Assembly (NCBI RefSeq): GCF_947258525.1
Contig: NZ_CAMYIP010000133.1
Span: 1 to 64,000 of the forward strand
Source: an uncultured Eudoraea sp.
GTDB taxonomy: Bacteria > Bacteroidota > Bacteroidia > Flavobacteriales > Flavobacteriaceae
DNA: 64,000 nt
Direction: 5' to 3'
This document shows, in pieces, positions 39,255 to 49,570 of the stretch. A program made the translations under genes and the position numbers. The first letter of the stretch is position 1. Every line of letters begins with the position of its first letter. Below the pieces are notes generated by a model that ran no database searches, was not told the DNA's origin, and saw only the letters and a list, made by a program, of their open reading frames with translations.

Positions 39255-40352
39255 TTATGTGTATTGGTCTCCGAATCGTTTTTTTACTTCCGCCAAAATA
39301 CTTTTAATAGATTGTTCCTTGGATTTAGGGCAAATCATCAGAACTTCTTCTTTATCAACAATTATATAGTCTTTTAATCCATCAATAACCGCTATTTTAT
39401 CTTTAGGTAATCGAATCATATTTCCCTCAGCATCCTCGCTCAGTACTTTACCGTTAACAATAGCGTTACCATCTTTATCTTTGTCGAGTTTGTGATATAA
39501 AGAACCCCAGGTACCGAGGTCATTCCAATCAAATGTAGCCGGAAGAACAAAAATGGATCTGGCCTTTTCCAGTATGGCATAATCTATTGAAATATTGTCT
39601 GCTTTGGGATAGTTCTTATCAATGAAATCCTTTTCGCCAGGACTATTTAGCGTGTCATATCCGGCATTGAACAAGTTAAACTGCTCTGTTTGAAATTCCT
39701 TGAATGCAGCCAAAATGGTTCTTACGCTCCAGATAAAAATACCTGCATTCCAAAGAAAATTACCTTGACTTAAAAATGACTTTGCAGTTTCATAATCCGG
39801 TTTCTCCCTAAATTGTTTGACGACATATAATCCAGAACCTTCTTCCCGGGGTGTTGTTTGATCAAACTCAATATAACCAAATCCCGTATTTGGGAAAGTA
39901 GGCTTTATTCCAAGTGTGCATATTGCTTTCTCTTCCTCGCATTTATCAAAACAACTTTTAACATTATTTTCAAAGGCCTTTTCATCTTCTATCCAATGGT
40001 CACTGGGCGCCACAATCATCAATCCTTCAGGATTCATTTTTTTAATTTTCAACGCTGCATATAAAATACAGGGGGCAGTATTGCGCATTACAGGTTCCAA
40101 AATCACCTGATTTGAGCTTATCATAGGAAGCTGACTCAAAACAAGTTCATTATATCTTTCATTCGTAAGAATAAGAATATTTTCAGTAGGTATAAAGTTA
40201 TTGAGACGACTAAAGGTTTTTTGCAGAAGCGTATCTCCTGCACCCAACATGTCGTGGAATTGCTTTGGGTAATCAGAAGTACTTACCGGCCAAAACCGCG
40301 AACCTACTCCCCCAGCCATTAAAACCGCATAATAGTTTTTATTTTTTTCCAT
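39255..40352 (-). CDS. Mannose-1-phosphate guanylyltransferase
   Basis: YYAVLMAGGVGSRFWPVSTSDYPKQFHDMLG; APSDHWIEDEKAFE; FNWNDLGTWGSLY-like. Confidence 0.95.
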   Translation of the reverse strand: MEKNKNYYAVLMAGGVGSRFWPVSTSDYPKQFHDMLGAGDTLLQKTFSRLNNFIPTENILILTNERYNELVLSQLPMISSNQVILEPVMRNTAPCILYAALKIKKMNPEGLMIVAPSDHWIEDEKAFENNVKSCFDKCEEEKAICTLGIKPTFPNTGFGYIEFDQTTPREEGSGLYVVKQFREKPDYETAKSFLSQGNFLWNAGIFIWSVRTILAAFKEFQTEQFNLFNAGYDTLNSPGEKDFIDKNYPKADNISIDYAILEKARSIFVLPATFDWNDLGTWGSLYHKLDKDKDGNAIVNGKVLSEDAEGNMIRLPKDKIAVIDGLKDYIIVDKEEVLMICPKSKEQSIKSILAEVKKRFGDQYT

Positions 40353-40355
40353 TGG

Positions 40356-40958
40356 TTATTTCTTGATTACTAGTTCAACTTCGGCATGAGGCTGAAACAG
40401 ATATACCCTTCCGGATGAAACCTCAATACATTCGTATCTTTTTACTTTTCTTTGCCCCTTCTTAAATAATTTCCCATTATACAATTTAAAAATACTTCCT
40501 GAAGGTAATTCAAAAACTTGAATTTTATCAGAAGGAATATCATAAGCTTTCAAAGCCATGGACAAAGATGAATCCGTGGTGCTGCTGGCTTTTGGGTTCC
40601 TAAAATGTTTTGCGAGAATTGGTAAAAGGGAAGATGGAAATATTTCCGGTCTAATAAATGGAAGCATTAAATACTGAAATGTCCTCTTCCATTCAAGGCC
40701 ATGAGGTTTTATTCTTCTTCCATACTTTTCGAAAGCCACTAAATGTGCAATTTCATGAATAAGCGTTATTAAAAAACGATATTTATTTGAAGTGGCATTG
40801 ACAGTAATTTGATGAGAACCATCAGGCAACAGACGATAATCTCCATGGCGTGTTACTCTCTGATTAACTATTTTTAAATTTACTTCACTGGCTCTTATAA
40901 GATCAAGACAATGTGGGACCGCATTCTCAGGAAGGTATTTTAACAGTGTTTTATTCAT
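40356..40958 (-). CDS. SprT-like domain-containing protein
   Basis: TLIHEIAHLVAFEKYGRRIKPHGLEWK zinc-metalloprotease-like motif. Confidence 0.9.
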   Translation of the reverse strand: MNKTLLKYLPENAVPHCLDLIRASEVNLKIVNQRVTRHGDYRLLPDGSHQITVNATSNKYRFLITLIHEIAHLVAFEKYGRRIKPHGLEWKRTFQYLMLPFIRPEIFPSSLLPILAKHFRNPKASSTTDSSLSMALKAYDIPSDKIQVFELPSGSIFKLYNGKLFKKGQRKVKRYECIEVSSGRVYLFQPHAEVELVIKK

Positions 40959-40979
40959 TCAAGTAAAATATTACTAAAA

Positions 40980-41660
40980 TTAAGGGGTGGTGCTACTTAC
41001 CTGTAATAACTTCCCATTGTAAAAGCGCTGTCCATTTAAAGCAAATTCCATAATATAAGCAGCCATATCATCTGCTGTAATAGGCGCCTGATACCCAGGA
41101 AAGGCTTCTTCCAGCATTTCTGTCTGGACTGCTCCAATAGCCAGAACATTAAAGGAAGGTCCAGATTCCTTGAATTCCTCAGCCCACAATTCGGTTAAGG
41201 TAATTACTGCACCTTTACTGGAACTATAGGCTGCCAGGCCTGGAAATTTAACGCTTCCCTGAACGCCGCCCATGGAACTAATAGTTACGACATGGCCGCC
41301 AACAGACATTCTTGGTATGAGGAGTCTGGTAAGTTCTGCAACTCCGAACACATTTACCTTATAAATTTCTTCAAATTCCTTCCTGGTAGTTTGAAGAAAA
41401 GGCTTGTTTAATAATTGTCCGGCGTTATTAACTAGAATATCAACAGTTTTCCAATTGTCATCTAAAAAGGCTTCAAGCTTTTCAAAATCTTTGTCTTTAC
41501 AAATATCAAAAGAAAATGCTGAAATATTAGTTTCATTTAATTCCTTAACGGGTTTATCATTTCTGGAAAGGGCCAGAACTTTATGTCCGCTTTGGGCAAA
41601 AAGGCGGGCTAATTCATATCCTATACCCCTGCTGCATCCTGTAATTATTACGTTAGCCAT
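40980..41660 (-). CDS. SDR family NAD(P)-dependent oxidoreductase
   Basis: ITGCSRGIGYELARLFA; LVNNAGQL; YSSSKGAVITL. Confidence 0.93.
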   Translation of the reverse strand: MANVIITGCSRGIGYELARLFAQSGHKVLALSRNDKPVKELNETNISAFSFDICKDKDFEKLEAFLDDNWKTVDILVNNAGQLLNKPFLQTTRKEFEEIYKVNVFGVAELTRLLIPRMSVGGHVVTISSMGGVQGSVKFPGLAAYSSSKGAVITLTELWAEEFKESGPSFNVLAIGAVQTEMLEEAFPGYQAPITADDMAAYIMEFALNGQRFYNGKLLQVSSTTP

Positions 41661-42710
41661 TTAATAATACTTTACTTCTTGTTCAGGTGAATTTGAAAAT
41701 CCTTCCAATACAGGTATCATATTATTTATGAGTCTTGCCATATGTTCAAAATCCATTAGATCTACCTCATCACCCACCTTGTGATAGAAATTATAATTAG
41801 TGAAATCAAAAGTGCAATAGGTTTGAGAAGGAATATTAAACTCGTTGTGAAAAGGGTAGTTATCCGATCTTTGAAAAAGACCAAATTCCTTTGCTGACGG
41901 TAAAAACCCTACGAAATTTTTATTCGCATATTTATTAGATACTTCTGCTATATTAGATTTATCGAAACCTGTAACATACATCATATAGTCCCTATTCACC
42001 ATAGGAACGCCCGTCATTTCGAAATTAATCATCATATAAAGGTTTAGGCCTTCTTCCTTCAATTTTTTGGCGAGATGATTGGATCCTAGTAAACCCTTCT
42101 CCTCGGCACTGAACAATGCAAAGATGAGGCTCCTTTTGTTACTTCGGGAATTTCCAAAATACCTTGCCAATTCCAGTACGGTGGTTGTCCCGGAAGCATT
42201 GTCATTAGCTCCATTGGCAATAGCATCGCCATTTTCGGGAGTTAATATACCTATATGATCATAGTGCGCTCCAATGAGGATATATTCATTTCGAAGTTTC
42301 TTGTCAGTTCCTTTTACAACGCCGACTATATTATAAGCTGTTTTATGAAAATTAGACAATGTATCCCTATAAGTTTTAAAATAGGGCTTTAATTTGTTTT
42401 GAAGAAAGATACCTTCTATGAATTCAGCAGCTTTTTCTATCCCTTCACCTCCTGAATCCCGGCCTTTTAAGTCGTCTGACGCTAAATAGTTCATTATTCC
42501 GAGTACCCTGGTGCTATCTGAAAATTCATCACTTCGAATTTTCTTAACTGTGGCAGCTTTGGATTCCTTAGTATTTGGATTTGCTGCAGTACTTTCTACA
42601 TTTCCTTTAAGGCCATCAGGCCCGGCAGGCGGGTTACCGGATTGCGTTTTTTTTAACGACCCACAGGCTGATAAAAAAAATAGTGCTAATAGTAATATTA
42701 CATGTTTCAT
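41661..42710 (-). CDS. M28 family peptidase lipoprotein
   Basis: MKHVILLLALFFLSACGS lipobox start; YILIGAHYDHIG; GANDNASGTTTVLELAR; FSAEEKGLLGSNH. Confidence 0.93.
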   Translation of the reverse strand: MKHVILLLALFFLSACGSLKKTQSGNPPAGPDGLKGNVESTAANPNTKESKAATVKKIRSDEFSDSTRVLGIMNYLASDDLKGRDSGGEGIEKAAEFIEGIFLQNKLKPYFKTYRDTLSNFHKTAYNIVGVVKGTDKKLRNEYILIGAHYDHIGILTPENGDAIANGANDNASGTTTVLELARYFGNSRSNKRSLIFALFSAEEKGLLGSNHLAKKLKEEGLNLYMMINFEMTGVPMVNRDYMMYVTGFDKSNIAEVSNKYANKNFVGFLPSAKEFGLFQRSDNYPFHNEFNIPSQTYCTFDFTNYNFYHKVGDEVDLMDFEHMARLINNMIPVLEGFSNSPEQEVKYY

Positions 42711-42730
42711 TTGTATTCTATATAACAAAA

Positions 42731-42754
42731 GGTATCCTAAATATTTAGGATACC
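42731..42754 (-). terminator. Perfect 24-bp palindrome between pdhC and the peptidase gene; possible pdhC terminator or binding site
   Basis: GGTATCCTAAATATTTAGGATACC, fully self-complementary; on minus strand followed by short TTTT. Confidence 0.55.
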
Positions 42755-42802
42755 CCATTTTACGAATAATCAGACTTTTTTTCAAGAAATATAATTGTTT
42801 TA

Positions 42803-44443
42803 TCAAGCCAACATAGTAACCGGATTTTCCAGATACGCCCTAAGGGTTTGCAAAAACTGTGCTCCGGTAGCACCATCAACCGTTCTGTGATCACATGCCA
42901 GGCTAATCTTCATTGTATTTCCAACAACGATTTGACCATTTTTTACCACCGGTTTTTCAACGATGGCGCCTACGGAGAGAATGGCTGAATTAGGCTGATT
43001 AATAATTGATGTAAACTCAAGAATACCAAACATGCCCAGATTAGAAACCGTAAAAGTGCTTCCTTCCATTTCGGCAGGAGTTAATTTTTTAACTCTGGCT
43101 CTTCCTGCCAAGTCCTTGACCGAAGTTCCAATCTGAGTAAGACTCATCTGATCTGTAAATTTTAATACAGGCACTACTAAACCATCGTCTACCGCTACGG
43201 CTACACCTACATGAATATGCTGATTATATCTGGTAGTATCTCCATTCCAGGAAGTATTTACCTGAGGATGTTTTTTAAGTGCCATTGCACAGGCTTTAAC
43301 CACCATATCATTAAAGGAAACTTTAGTGTCCGGAAGACTATTGATCTTTTCCCTGGAAGCTATGGCATTATACATATCAACCTCTATCATAAGGTAATAA
43401 TGAGGAGCTGTGAACTTGGATTCACTCAATCTTTTGGCTATAACCTTGCGCATTTGGGAATTTTTCACTTCCTCAAAATGTTCTTCCCCGGTTGGTAGGA
43501 TTTGTGGTGCCAATACCGGGCTTTCAGTCGTTGTTTTGGCTTCAGCAACATCTGTAGCAGCAACTTGTGCAGCCGGTACAAAGTTTTCTACATCCCGTTT
43601 AACAATTCTGCCATGATCTCCACTACCCTTAACGGACATAAGATCAATTCCTTTTTCCGCGGCAATTTTCCTTGCCAATGGAGAAACAAATACCCGCTGT
43701 CCTGAATCTAATTTCTTTTCCTCTTTAACATCAGTATGTGTCTCTTCCTGAGGAGCCTCCGCCTTAGCGGTTTCGGCTGTTTTGGTCTTTGAAGCAGGTT
43801 TAGCCTGCAATACAGCCTCAATATTGGTACCCTCAGGTCCGATAACGGCCAATACTTCATCAACAGGCGCTGATTCGCCTTCCTGTATTCCTATGTAAAG
43901 GAGTTTCCCTGAGTAGAAGGACTCAAATTCCATAGTTGCCTTATCAGTTTCAATTTCGGCCAGGATATCACCTTCTTCCACTTCATCCCCTACTTTTTTT
44001 AACCAGGAAGCAACGGTGCCTTCTTCCATTGTGTCACTAAGGCGAGGCATTTTTATAATCTCAACGCCTTCCGGTATTTCATTGGAAATGGCTTCTGTAT
44101 TAGCGGTAGCTTTCTCGGTTTCTTCTATTGATGTGGTTTCTCCCTGAGCTTCTACTTTATCAGATGTTCCCTGGGCGCCATTTATTAAGGATGAAATATC
44201 TTCTCCCTCGTCACCAATTATTGCAAGCAATGTATCAACCGGTGCACCATCTCCCTCTGCAATTCCGATATGTAATAAAGTACCTTCATGAAAAGACTCA
44301 AATTCCATTGTAGCCTTATCTGTTTCTATCTCAGCCAAGATATCTCCCTCTTCAATCTTATCTCCAACATTTTTTAACCATTTTGCAACGGTACCTTCTT
44401 CCATGGTATCGCTTAATCTGGGCATATTAATTACTTCCGCCAT
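42803..44443 (-). CDS. pdhC: Pyruvate dehydrogenase E2 (dihydrolipoamide acetyltransferase), two lipoyl domains
   Basis: Two ETDKATMEFESF lipoylation motifs; RVFVSPLARKIAAEKGIDL E3/E1-binding domain; ACDHRTVDGATGAQFL. Confidence 0.96.
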   Translation of the reverse strand: MAEVINMPRLSDTMEEGTVAKWLKNVGDKIEEGDILAEIETDKATMEFESFHEGTLLHIGIAEGDGAPVDTLLAIIGDEGEDISSLINGAQGTSDKVEAQGETTSIEETEKATANTEAISNEIPEGVEIIKMPRLSDTMEEGTVASWLKKVGDEVEEGDILAEIETDKATMEFESFYSGKLLYIGIQEGESAPVDEVLAVIGPEGTNIEAVLQAKPASKTKTAETAKAEAPQEETHTDVKEEKKLDSGQRVFVSPLARKIAAEKGIDLMSVKGSGDHGRIVKRDVENFVPAAQVAATDVAEAKTTTESPVLAPQILPTGEEHFEEVKNSQMRKVIAKRLSESKFTAPHYYLMIEVDMYNAIASREKINSLPDTKVSFNDMVVKACAMALKKHPQVNTSWNGDTTRYNQHIHVGVAVAVDDGLVVPVLKFTDQMSLTQIGTSVKDLAGRARVKKLTPAEMEGSTFTVSNLGMFGILEFTSIINQPNSAILSVGAIVEKPVVKNGQIVVGNTMKISLACDHRTVDGATGAQFLQTLRAYLENPVTMLA

Positions 44444-44447
44444 TTAC

Positions 44448-45446
44448 TTATAATTTGTGTTGTACAAAGGGATAGTCTTCTTGTTCATAAACCATATCGT
44501 AAAGCTGTTCCACCGGAGGATATTCAGACTCTTCTGCAAATTTTTCACATTCTTTTACGAGATTTTTCACCCTATCATTAATGGCTTTAATTTCCTCTTC
44601 AGTAGCGTATTTTTTCTCCTTGATAACATCAAGAACCTGACTTATAGGATCTATCTTTTTATATTCTTCAACCTCATCTTTTGTCCTGTAATGTTGAGCA
44701 TCAGACATAGAGTGACCTCTGTATCTATAGGTCTTCATTTCCAGGAAGGTTGGACCGCCACCACTTCTGGCTCTTTCAATTGCCTTTGTCATTGCTGTGG
44801 CTACAGTTAACGGATCCATTCCGTCAACGGGAGCACTAGGCATTTCATATCCCAAACCGAGTTTCCAAATATCCGTCGTATGAGCAGTTCGTGCTACTGA
44901 AGTTCCCATCGCATAACCATTATTTTCACACACAAATACAACCGGAAGTTGCCAAAGCATAGCTAAATTAAATGTCTCATGCAGTGAGCCTTGTCTTACA
45001 GCACCATCACCCATGTAGCAAAGCGTTACAGAGTCTCTTTTAAAATACTTGTCGGCAAAAGCCAATCCTGCACCCAGAGGAATTTGCCCGCCTACAATAC
45101 CGTGACCTCCATAAAACCTGTGTTCCTTGGAAAAAATATGCATGGAACCCCCCATTCCTTTGGAAGTGCCCGTTACTTTGCCATATAATTCCGCCATTAC
45201 CTTCCGAGGATCTTCGCCCATTCCTATGGGCTGAACATGATTCCTGTATGCTGTTATCATTCTATCTTTAGTAAGATCCATTGCGTGCAGGGCGCCTGCT
45301 AAAACAGCTTCCTGACCATTGTACAAGTGCAAAAATCCTCGTACTTTTTGTTGAATGTATACGGCAGCCAGTTTATCCTCAAACTTTCTCCAGAACAACA
45401 TTTCCTCGTACCATTTTAGGTATACCTCTTTGGTAACTTTTTTCAT
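44448..45446 (-). CDS. pdhA: Pyruvate dehydrogenase E1 alpha subunit
   Basis: MKKVTKEVYLKWYEEMLFWRKFEDK; GHGIVGGQIPLGAGLAFADKY; YRGHSMSDAQHYRTKDE. ORF-track start (45527) lies in the -7 element. Confidence 0.96.
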   Translation of the reverse strand: MKKVTKEVYLKWYEEMLFWRKFEDKLAAVYIQQKVRGFLHLYNGQEAVLAGALHAMDLTKDRMITAYRNHVQPIGMGEDPRKVMAELYGKVTGTSKGMGGSMHIFSKEHRFYGGHGIVGGQIPLGAGLAFADKYFKRDSVTLCYMGDGAVRQGSLHETFNLAMLWQLPVVFVCENNGYAMGTSVARTAHTTDIWKLGLGYEMPSAPVDGMDPLTVATAMTKAIERARSGGGPTFLEMKTYRYRGHSMSDAQHYRTKDEVEEYKKIDPISQVLDVIKEKKYATEEEIKAINDRVKNLVKECEKFAEESEYPPVEQLYDMVYEQEDYPFVQHKL

Positions 45447-45524
45447 CAAATATTTTTCTTTTAAGTATACTTGTTTTTTGCTGAAATATTCAGATTTGAA
45501 TTGTTCAGGTATATCAAGGGAAAA

Positions 45525-45532
45525 CAAAAATA
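45525..45532 (-). promoter_or_regulatory. -7 element TATTTTTG for pdhA-pdhC
   Basis: Exact TAnnTTTG on minus strand. Confidence 0.5.
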
Positions 45533-45638
45533 CACATTATATCAATAGTGAAAAAAAAATGATAAAAAAGGTATAATTTCGGTGCAATAAAACGATTTAT
45601 GGTAATTCTAAATTCTATGGGAGAATAAACAAGTTTTA

Positions 45639-46133
45639 CTATAAGTAGGAATTGCCAAAGGCCAAAGGCAGGATATCTTCCAGGGATTCGCATTTGAATA
45701 TTTTGCCTGAAACACCCATCATTAGGATAGTAATAGGGGTATTTTGCTTTTGTTCATATTCAGCAATGGCTTGCCTGCAATTACCGCATGGTGCTGCTGG
45801 CCTGTCTACTTTATGAGTTTTAGATGATACACTTATCGCAATTGAATCTATTGCAACATTGGGATATTTTGCACCTGCCTGGAAAACAGCCACGCGTTCT
45901 GCGCATAAACCGGAAGGAAAGGAGGCATTTTCCTGATTGCTGCCTATCACGATTTCTCCGTTGGCTAAAAGGACTGCTGCCCCTACCATGAACTGGGAAT
46001 AAGGAGCATAGGCATTTTTTCTGGCTTCTATGGCAATTTGCATAAGGTCTTTTTCACCTTGGGAAAGCTCATCTAAAGTGTCAAAAACCAATAAATCAAA
46101 GGAAATCCTTCGTTTTTCCATAGTTTGCTGCAA
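45639..46133 (-). CDS. cdd: Cytidine deaminase
   Basis: ARKNAYAPYSQFMVGAAVLL; NASFPSGLCAERVAVF; APCGNCRQAIAEY. Confidence 0.95.
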   Translation of the reverse strand: MQQTMEKRRISFDLLVFDTLDELSQGEKDLMQIAIEARKNAYAPYSQFMVGAAVLLANGEIVIGSNQENASFPSGLCAERVAVFQAGAKYPNVAIDSIAISVSSKTHKVDRPAAPCGNCRQAIAEYEQKQNTPITILMMGVSGKIFKCESLEDILPLAFGNSYL

Positions 46134-46209
46134 ATATCCGGGCTAACCGGAGTTAAATTTAAATGTACTTTATTTTAGATAGCTGTGCAAAACTGCTTCT
46201 TAGCTAAAT

Positions 46210-46236
46210 AAAAAAACCTGTCCGGAGACAGGTTTA
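46210..46236 (-). terminator. Intrinsic terminator of porV
   Basis: AAACCTGTC-CGGA-GACAGGTTT; on minus strand followed by T-run. Confidence 0.8.
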
Positions 46237-46255
46237 TTAATTCGTTATATTTTGA

Positions 46256-47413
46256 TTAATCATTATAATATTCCGCTCCCAAGTTAAAGGTAAGCGCGAA
46301 TCGCAATGTGTTTTCTAGAGGGTTCTTCACTTTTGAAGTAGAGAATAGATACGAAAGATCTATCTGAACTGATTTGAATTTAAATCCGGCTCCCAGTGTA
46401 AAGAATTGTCTTGCTCCTTTAAATTCGCTTTCATGAAAATAACCTGTTCTAAACATGAAAGCATTTTGATACGCATATTCTGCACTCAATGCCCAGGTTA
46501 CCTCCTGAAGTTCCTCACTAATCCCATCTGGTGCATCTCCAAAGGATTTAAATACGCCTTCTAACCAGCCAATCTGCTGATATATGTCATTATCTGCAGA
46601 GTCTATTACACCATCACCATTAAAATCCTGAGGAGTAGGTACTAATAATTTGTTGAATTCCAAATTTAAACCCAATACATTATCCTGGTCAAAAATGAAA
46701 TCAAACCCTCCGCCTATTCCAAGATTCGTGGGTAAAAAATTGGGTTGACCCCCTTCCTCGTATGTTATTTTACCTCCAAGGTTCGAGATATTAAAACCGG
46801 CTTTCCATCTGCCATCAAAACTATTGTAGGCTACTTCTCTTGATCTAAAGTAACCCGCAATATCTACAGCAAATGAACTCGCTGACTGCGAATCCACATC
46901 ACCACTTTCCGGTAATCTGAGATTGGAATTAATGTATCTCCCTGCAATGGCCATAGAGAATTGATCGCTAAGCTTTAATGCATAAGAACCATCAATAGCC
47001 AATTCATTTGGTTTAGCTATTGTACCCGGATCACCAGCGAATTGTCTTAATTCAATTTCACCCAAAGTAAAATAACGCAAACTGAACGCAAAAGCACTCC
47101 TGTCGTTTATTTTGTTATAAAAATTTCCGCTTAATAAGGAGACATCTGTAATAATGCTCTCCAGATAGGGGGTATAACCTAAACCTATACCCATTTTTCT
47201 TTCGGCAAATGCATACTTGGCAGGATTCCACTGCTGCGAAAATGCATCAACAGATGTAGATACGCCCATATCTCCTAAACCACCAGACCTTGCGTCTGCC
47301 GCAATAGTCAAAAAAGGAACTGCCGTAGTTATTACACGATTCTGCTCCTGGGCAGATATCTTGAATACAAAGGCAATTGCGGCCAGAATAACGAATTTTC
47401 TCATTTTTGTCAT
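46256..47413 (-). CDS. porV: Type IX secretion system outer membrane protein PorV (LptO)
   Basis: ITTAVPFLTIAADARSGGLGDMGVSTSVDAFSQQWNPAKYAFAERKMGIGLGYTPYL; start may be 47404 (MRKF). Confidence 0.95.
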   Translation of the reverse strand: MTKMRKFVILAAIAFVFKISAQEQNRVITTAVPFLTIAADARSGGLGDMGVSTSVDAFSQQWNPAKYAFAERKMGIGLGYTPYLESIITDVSLLSGNFYNKINDRSAFAFSLRYFTLGEIELRQFAGDPGTIAKPNELAIDGSYALKLSDQFSMAIAGRYINSNLRLPESGDVDSQSASSFAVDIAGYFRSREVAYNSFDGRWKAGFNISNLGGKITYEEGGQPNFLPTNLGIGGGFDFIFDQDNVLGLNLEFNKLLVPTPQDFNGDGVIDSADNDIYQQIGWLEGVFKSFGDAPDGISEELQEVTWALSAEYAYQNAFMFRTGYFHESEFKGARQFFTLGAGFKFKSVQIDLSYLFSTSKVKNPLENTLRFALTFNLGAEYYND

Positions 47414-47502
47414 GTACTGTTGAATTCGTCAAAAGTCGCGAATAAAACTTAAATAATATCCACCATATTTTGACTTATTACTTGTTAAGTAACGAGCATT
47501 TC

Positions 47503-47510
47503 AAAAATAT
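47503..47510 (-). promoter_or_regulatory. Possible -7 element TATTTTTG for porV
   Basis: Exact TAnnTTTG on minus strand about 90 nt before porV start. Confidence 0.3.
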
Positions 47511-47866
47511 CTTGCATTTAGAGGTGTTTAATTTTTGTATTTGGGGCAATAATGCTGAATATCAGTACTTTATTTAGATTACAAATTAAATGTATACTTA
47601 TTAATGTAAAGTTATATGACAAGGATTATACTTAATAAATCAAAAGAAATGTTTCTATCCATACTATAATATGTTTTGTGCCGTTATCAAAATGGCAAAG
47701 GTCCTAATAAATGTTGCCTGCGCAAATGGGTAAAAATATTTTCGGAACTATAAAATATTATGTGATAATCATCGTTTTATAAGCCGAAAGCGACACAATT
47801 TTTTTAAATATTCTATCAAATAGCGAACAAATACTGTTTGATATTGAACTTAAGTCCTAAATACAG

Positions 47867-49546
47867 ATGAAAAAACAGTTGATCAAAGTTGTACTTTCTT
47901 GTGCAGTGTTAATGGGAAGTTTTACATTTAACAGTTGTAAAAAATCTGCCTCAGCATCATCAAAAAATGTTTCAAGAGCTACAGGCTGGAAAATAAACGC
48001 CAAAGAAGGTGGTTTTCAGTACAATTCTGACTTTAAAGAACAAGCCACAGGTCCCGGACTTGTTTTTATAGAAGGAGGTACTTTCACAAAAGGGAAGGTC
48101 CAGGATGACGTAATGCATGACTGGAATAACACTCCTACAACACAACACGTGCAGTCCTTTTACATGGATGAAACTGAAGTAACCAATGTAATGTATTTGG
48201 AATACCTCGATTATCTTAAAGCGGTATATCCTCCGGAAAATCCAAAATATACAAATATTTACAAAGGTGCTTTACCAGACACATTGGTATGGCGAAACCG
48301 ATTGGGTTATAATGAAACAATGACCAACAATTACCTGCGCCACCCTGCATATGCAGAATATCCTGTAGTAGGTGTGAATTGGATTCAAGCTGTCCAGTTT
48401 TCTGAATGGAGAACAGACAGGGTGAATGAAGCCATGCTTGAAAAAGAAGGTTATTTGGCTCAGGATGCCAAATACCGGGCAATGGGAGGTGAAGTAGAAG
48501 GTACTTTTAGTACTGAAGCCTATCTTAACCGTCCTGAATCTGTATATAATGGACAAATAGATTCTTTACAAGGTAAAATGAAAAAAGATTCTGTTTCTAC
48601 TTTTGCAAAGAGAAGTACTGGTATAATAATGCCTGCTTACAGGCTGCCTACGGAAACTGAATGGGAATACTCCGCAGCTGCGCTGCAAGGTACAAGAGAA
48701 TACAATAATTACCGTGGTAGAAAAAAATATCCATGGGAAGGTGATTATACAAGAAATGGACAGCGTGTGGGAAGAGGCGATCAGTTAGCCAACTTTAAAC
48801 AAGGTAAAGGTGACTATGGCGGAATTGCAGGTTGGTCTGATGATGGAGCTGATATCACAGCCCAGGTAAAATCTTACAAACCCAATGACCTCGGTCTATA
48901 CGATATGGCTGGTAACGTTGCAGAATGGGTGGCTGATGTATATCGTCCGATTGTAGATGATGAAATAAGTGATTTCAATTACTATAGAGGTAACATTTAT
49001 ATGAAAACTGCTATTGGCGAAGATGGTAAAGTAACTATTCTTAGAGATAGTGTAATTTTTGACACCTTGCCTAATGGAAAAGTTGTAGCAGTAAATCTTC
49101 CGGGAGAAATTAAAATGGTACCTGTTGATGAAGAGGAAACTTATTTAAGGACGAATTTCTCGGATAGTGACAACAGAGGTTATAGAGATGGTGATGCGGG
49201 ATCATCCAGATTTTTTGACCGATTTGCAGGTGATGATGAAGAGGATCCGGCCCGTAAGATGTATGATGCACCGAAGCATAAAGTGGAGCGCGATTCTGCT
49301 GGTGAAATAATTCGCGAGTATGACAAAAGCAACAACAGGACGACACTTATAAATGATGAAGTCAGGATTTATAAAGGAGGATCTTGGAGAGACAGGGCGT
49401 ATTGGTTAGATCCTGCACAACGCAGATTCTTACCACAATACATGGCCACAGATTATATAGGATTCAGATGTGCCATGTCCCGAGTAGGCTCCAAATCTAA
49501 GACTAAAAATAAAACTGTACGAGGAAAAAAAGCAAAAGCAAAATAA
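47867..49546 (+). CDS. gldJ: Gliding motility / T9SS lipoprotein GldJ
   Basis: Lipobox FNSC; SUMF1/FGE-like domain (FIEGGTFTKGKVQDD... YKGGSWRDRAYWLDPAQRRFL); adjacent to porV. Confidence 0.95.
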   Translation: MKKQLIKVVLSCAVLMGSFTFNSCKKSASASSKNVSRATGWKINAKEGGFQYNSDFKEQATGPGLVFIEGGTFTKGKVQDDVMHDWNNTPTTQHVQSFYMDETEVTNVMYLEYLDYLKAVYPPENPKYTNIYKGALPDTLVWRNRLGYNETMTNNYLRHPAYAEYPVVGVNWIQAVQFSEWRTDRVNEAMLEKEGYLAQDAKYRAMGGEVEGTFSTEAYLNRPESVYNGQIDSLQGKMKKDSVSTFAKRSTGIIMPAYRLPTETEWEYSAAALQGTREYNNYRGRKKYPWEGDYTRNGQRVGRGDQLANFKQGKGDYGGIAGWSDDGADITAQVKSYKPNDLGLYDMAGNVAEWVADVYRPIVDDEISDFNYYRGNIYMKTAIGEDGKVTILRDSVIFDTLPNGKVVAVNLPGEIKMVPVDEEETYLRTNFSDSDNRGYRDGDAGSSRFFDRFAGDDEEDPARKMYDAPKHKVERDSAGEIIREYDKSNNRTTLINDEVRIYKGGSWRDRAYWLDPAQRRFLPQYMATDYIGFRCAMSRVGSKSKTKNKTVRGKKAKAK

Positions 49547-49570
49547 TAAATAATTCCTGAATATAAACTA

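Noticed and set aside
47247-47432. 61-aa minus ORF near porV as a porU remnant
   Set aside because: It is an alternative frame over the porV 5' end and shows no PorU-like sequence
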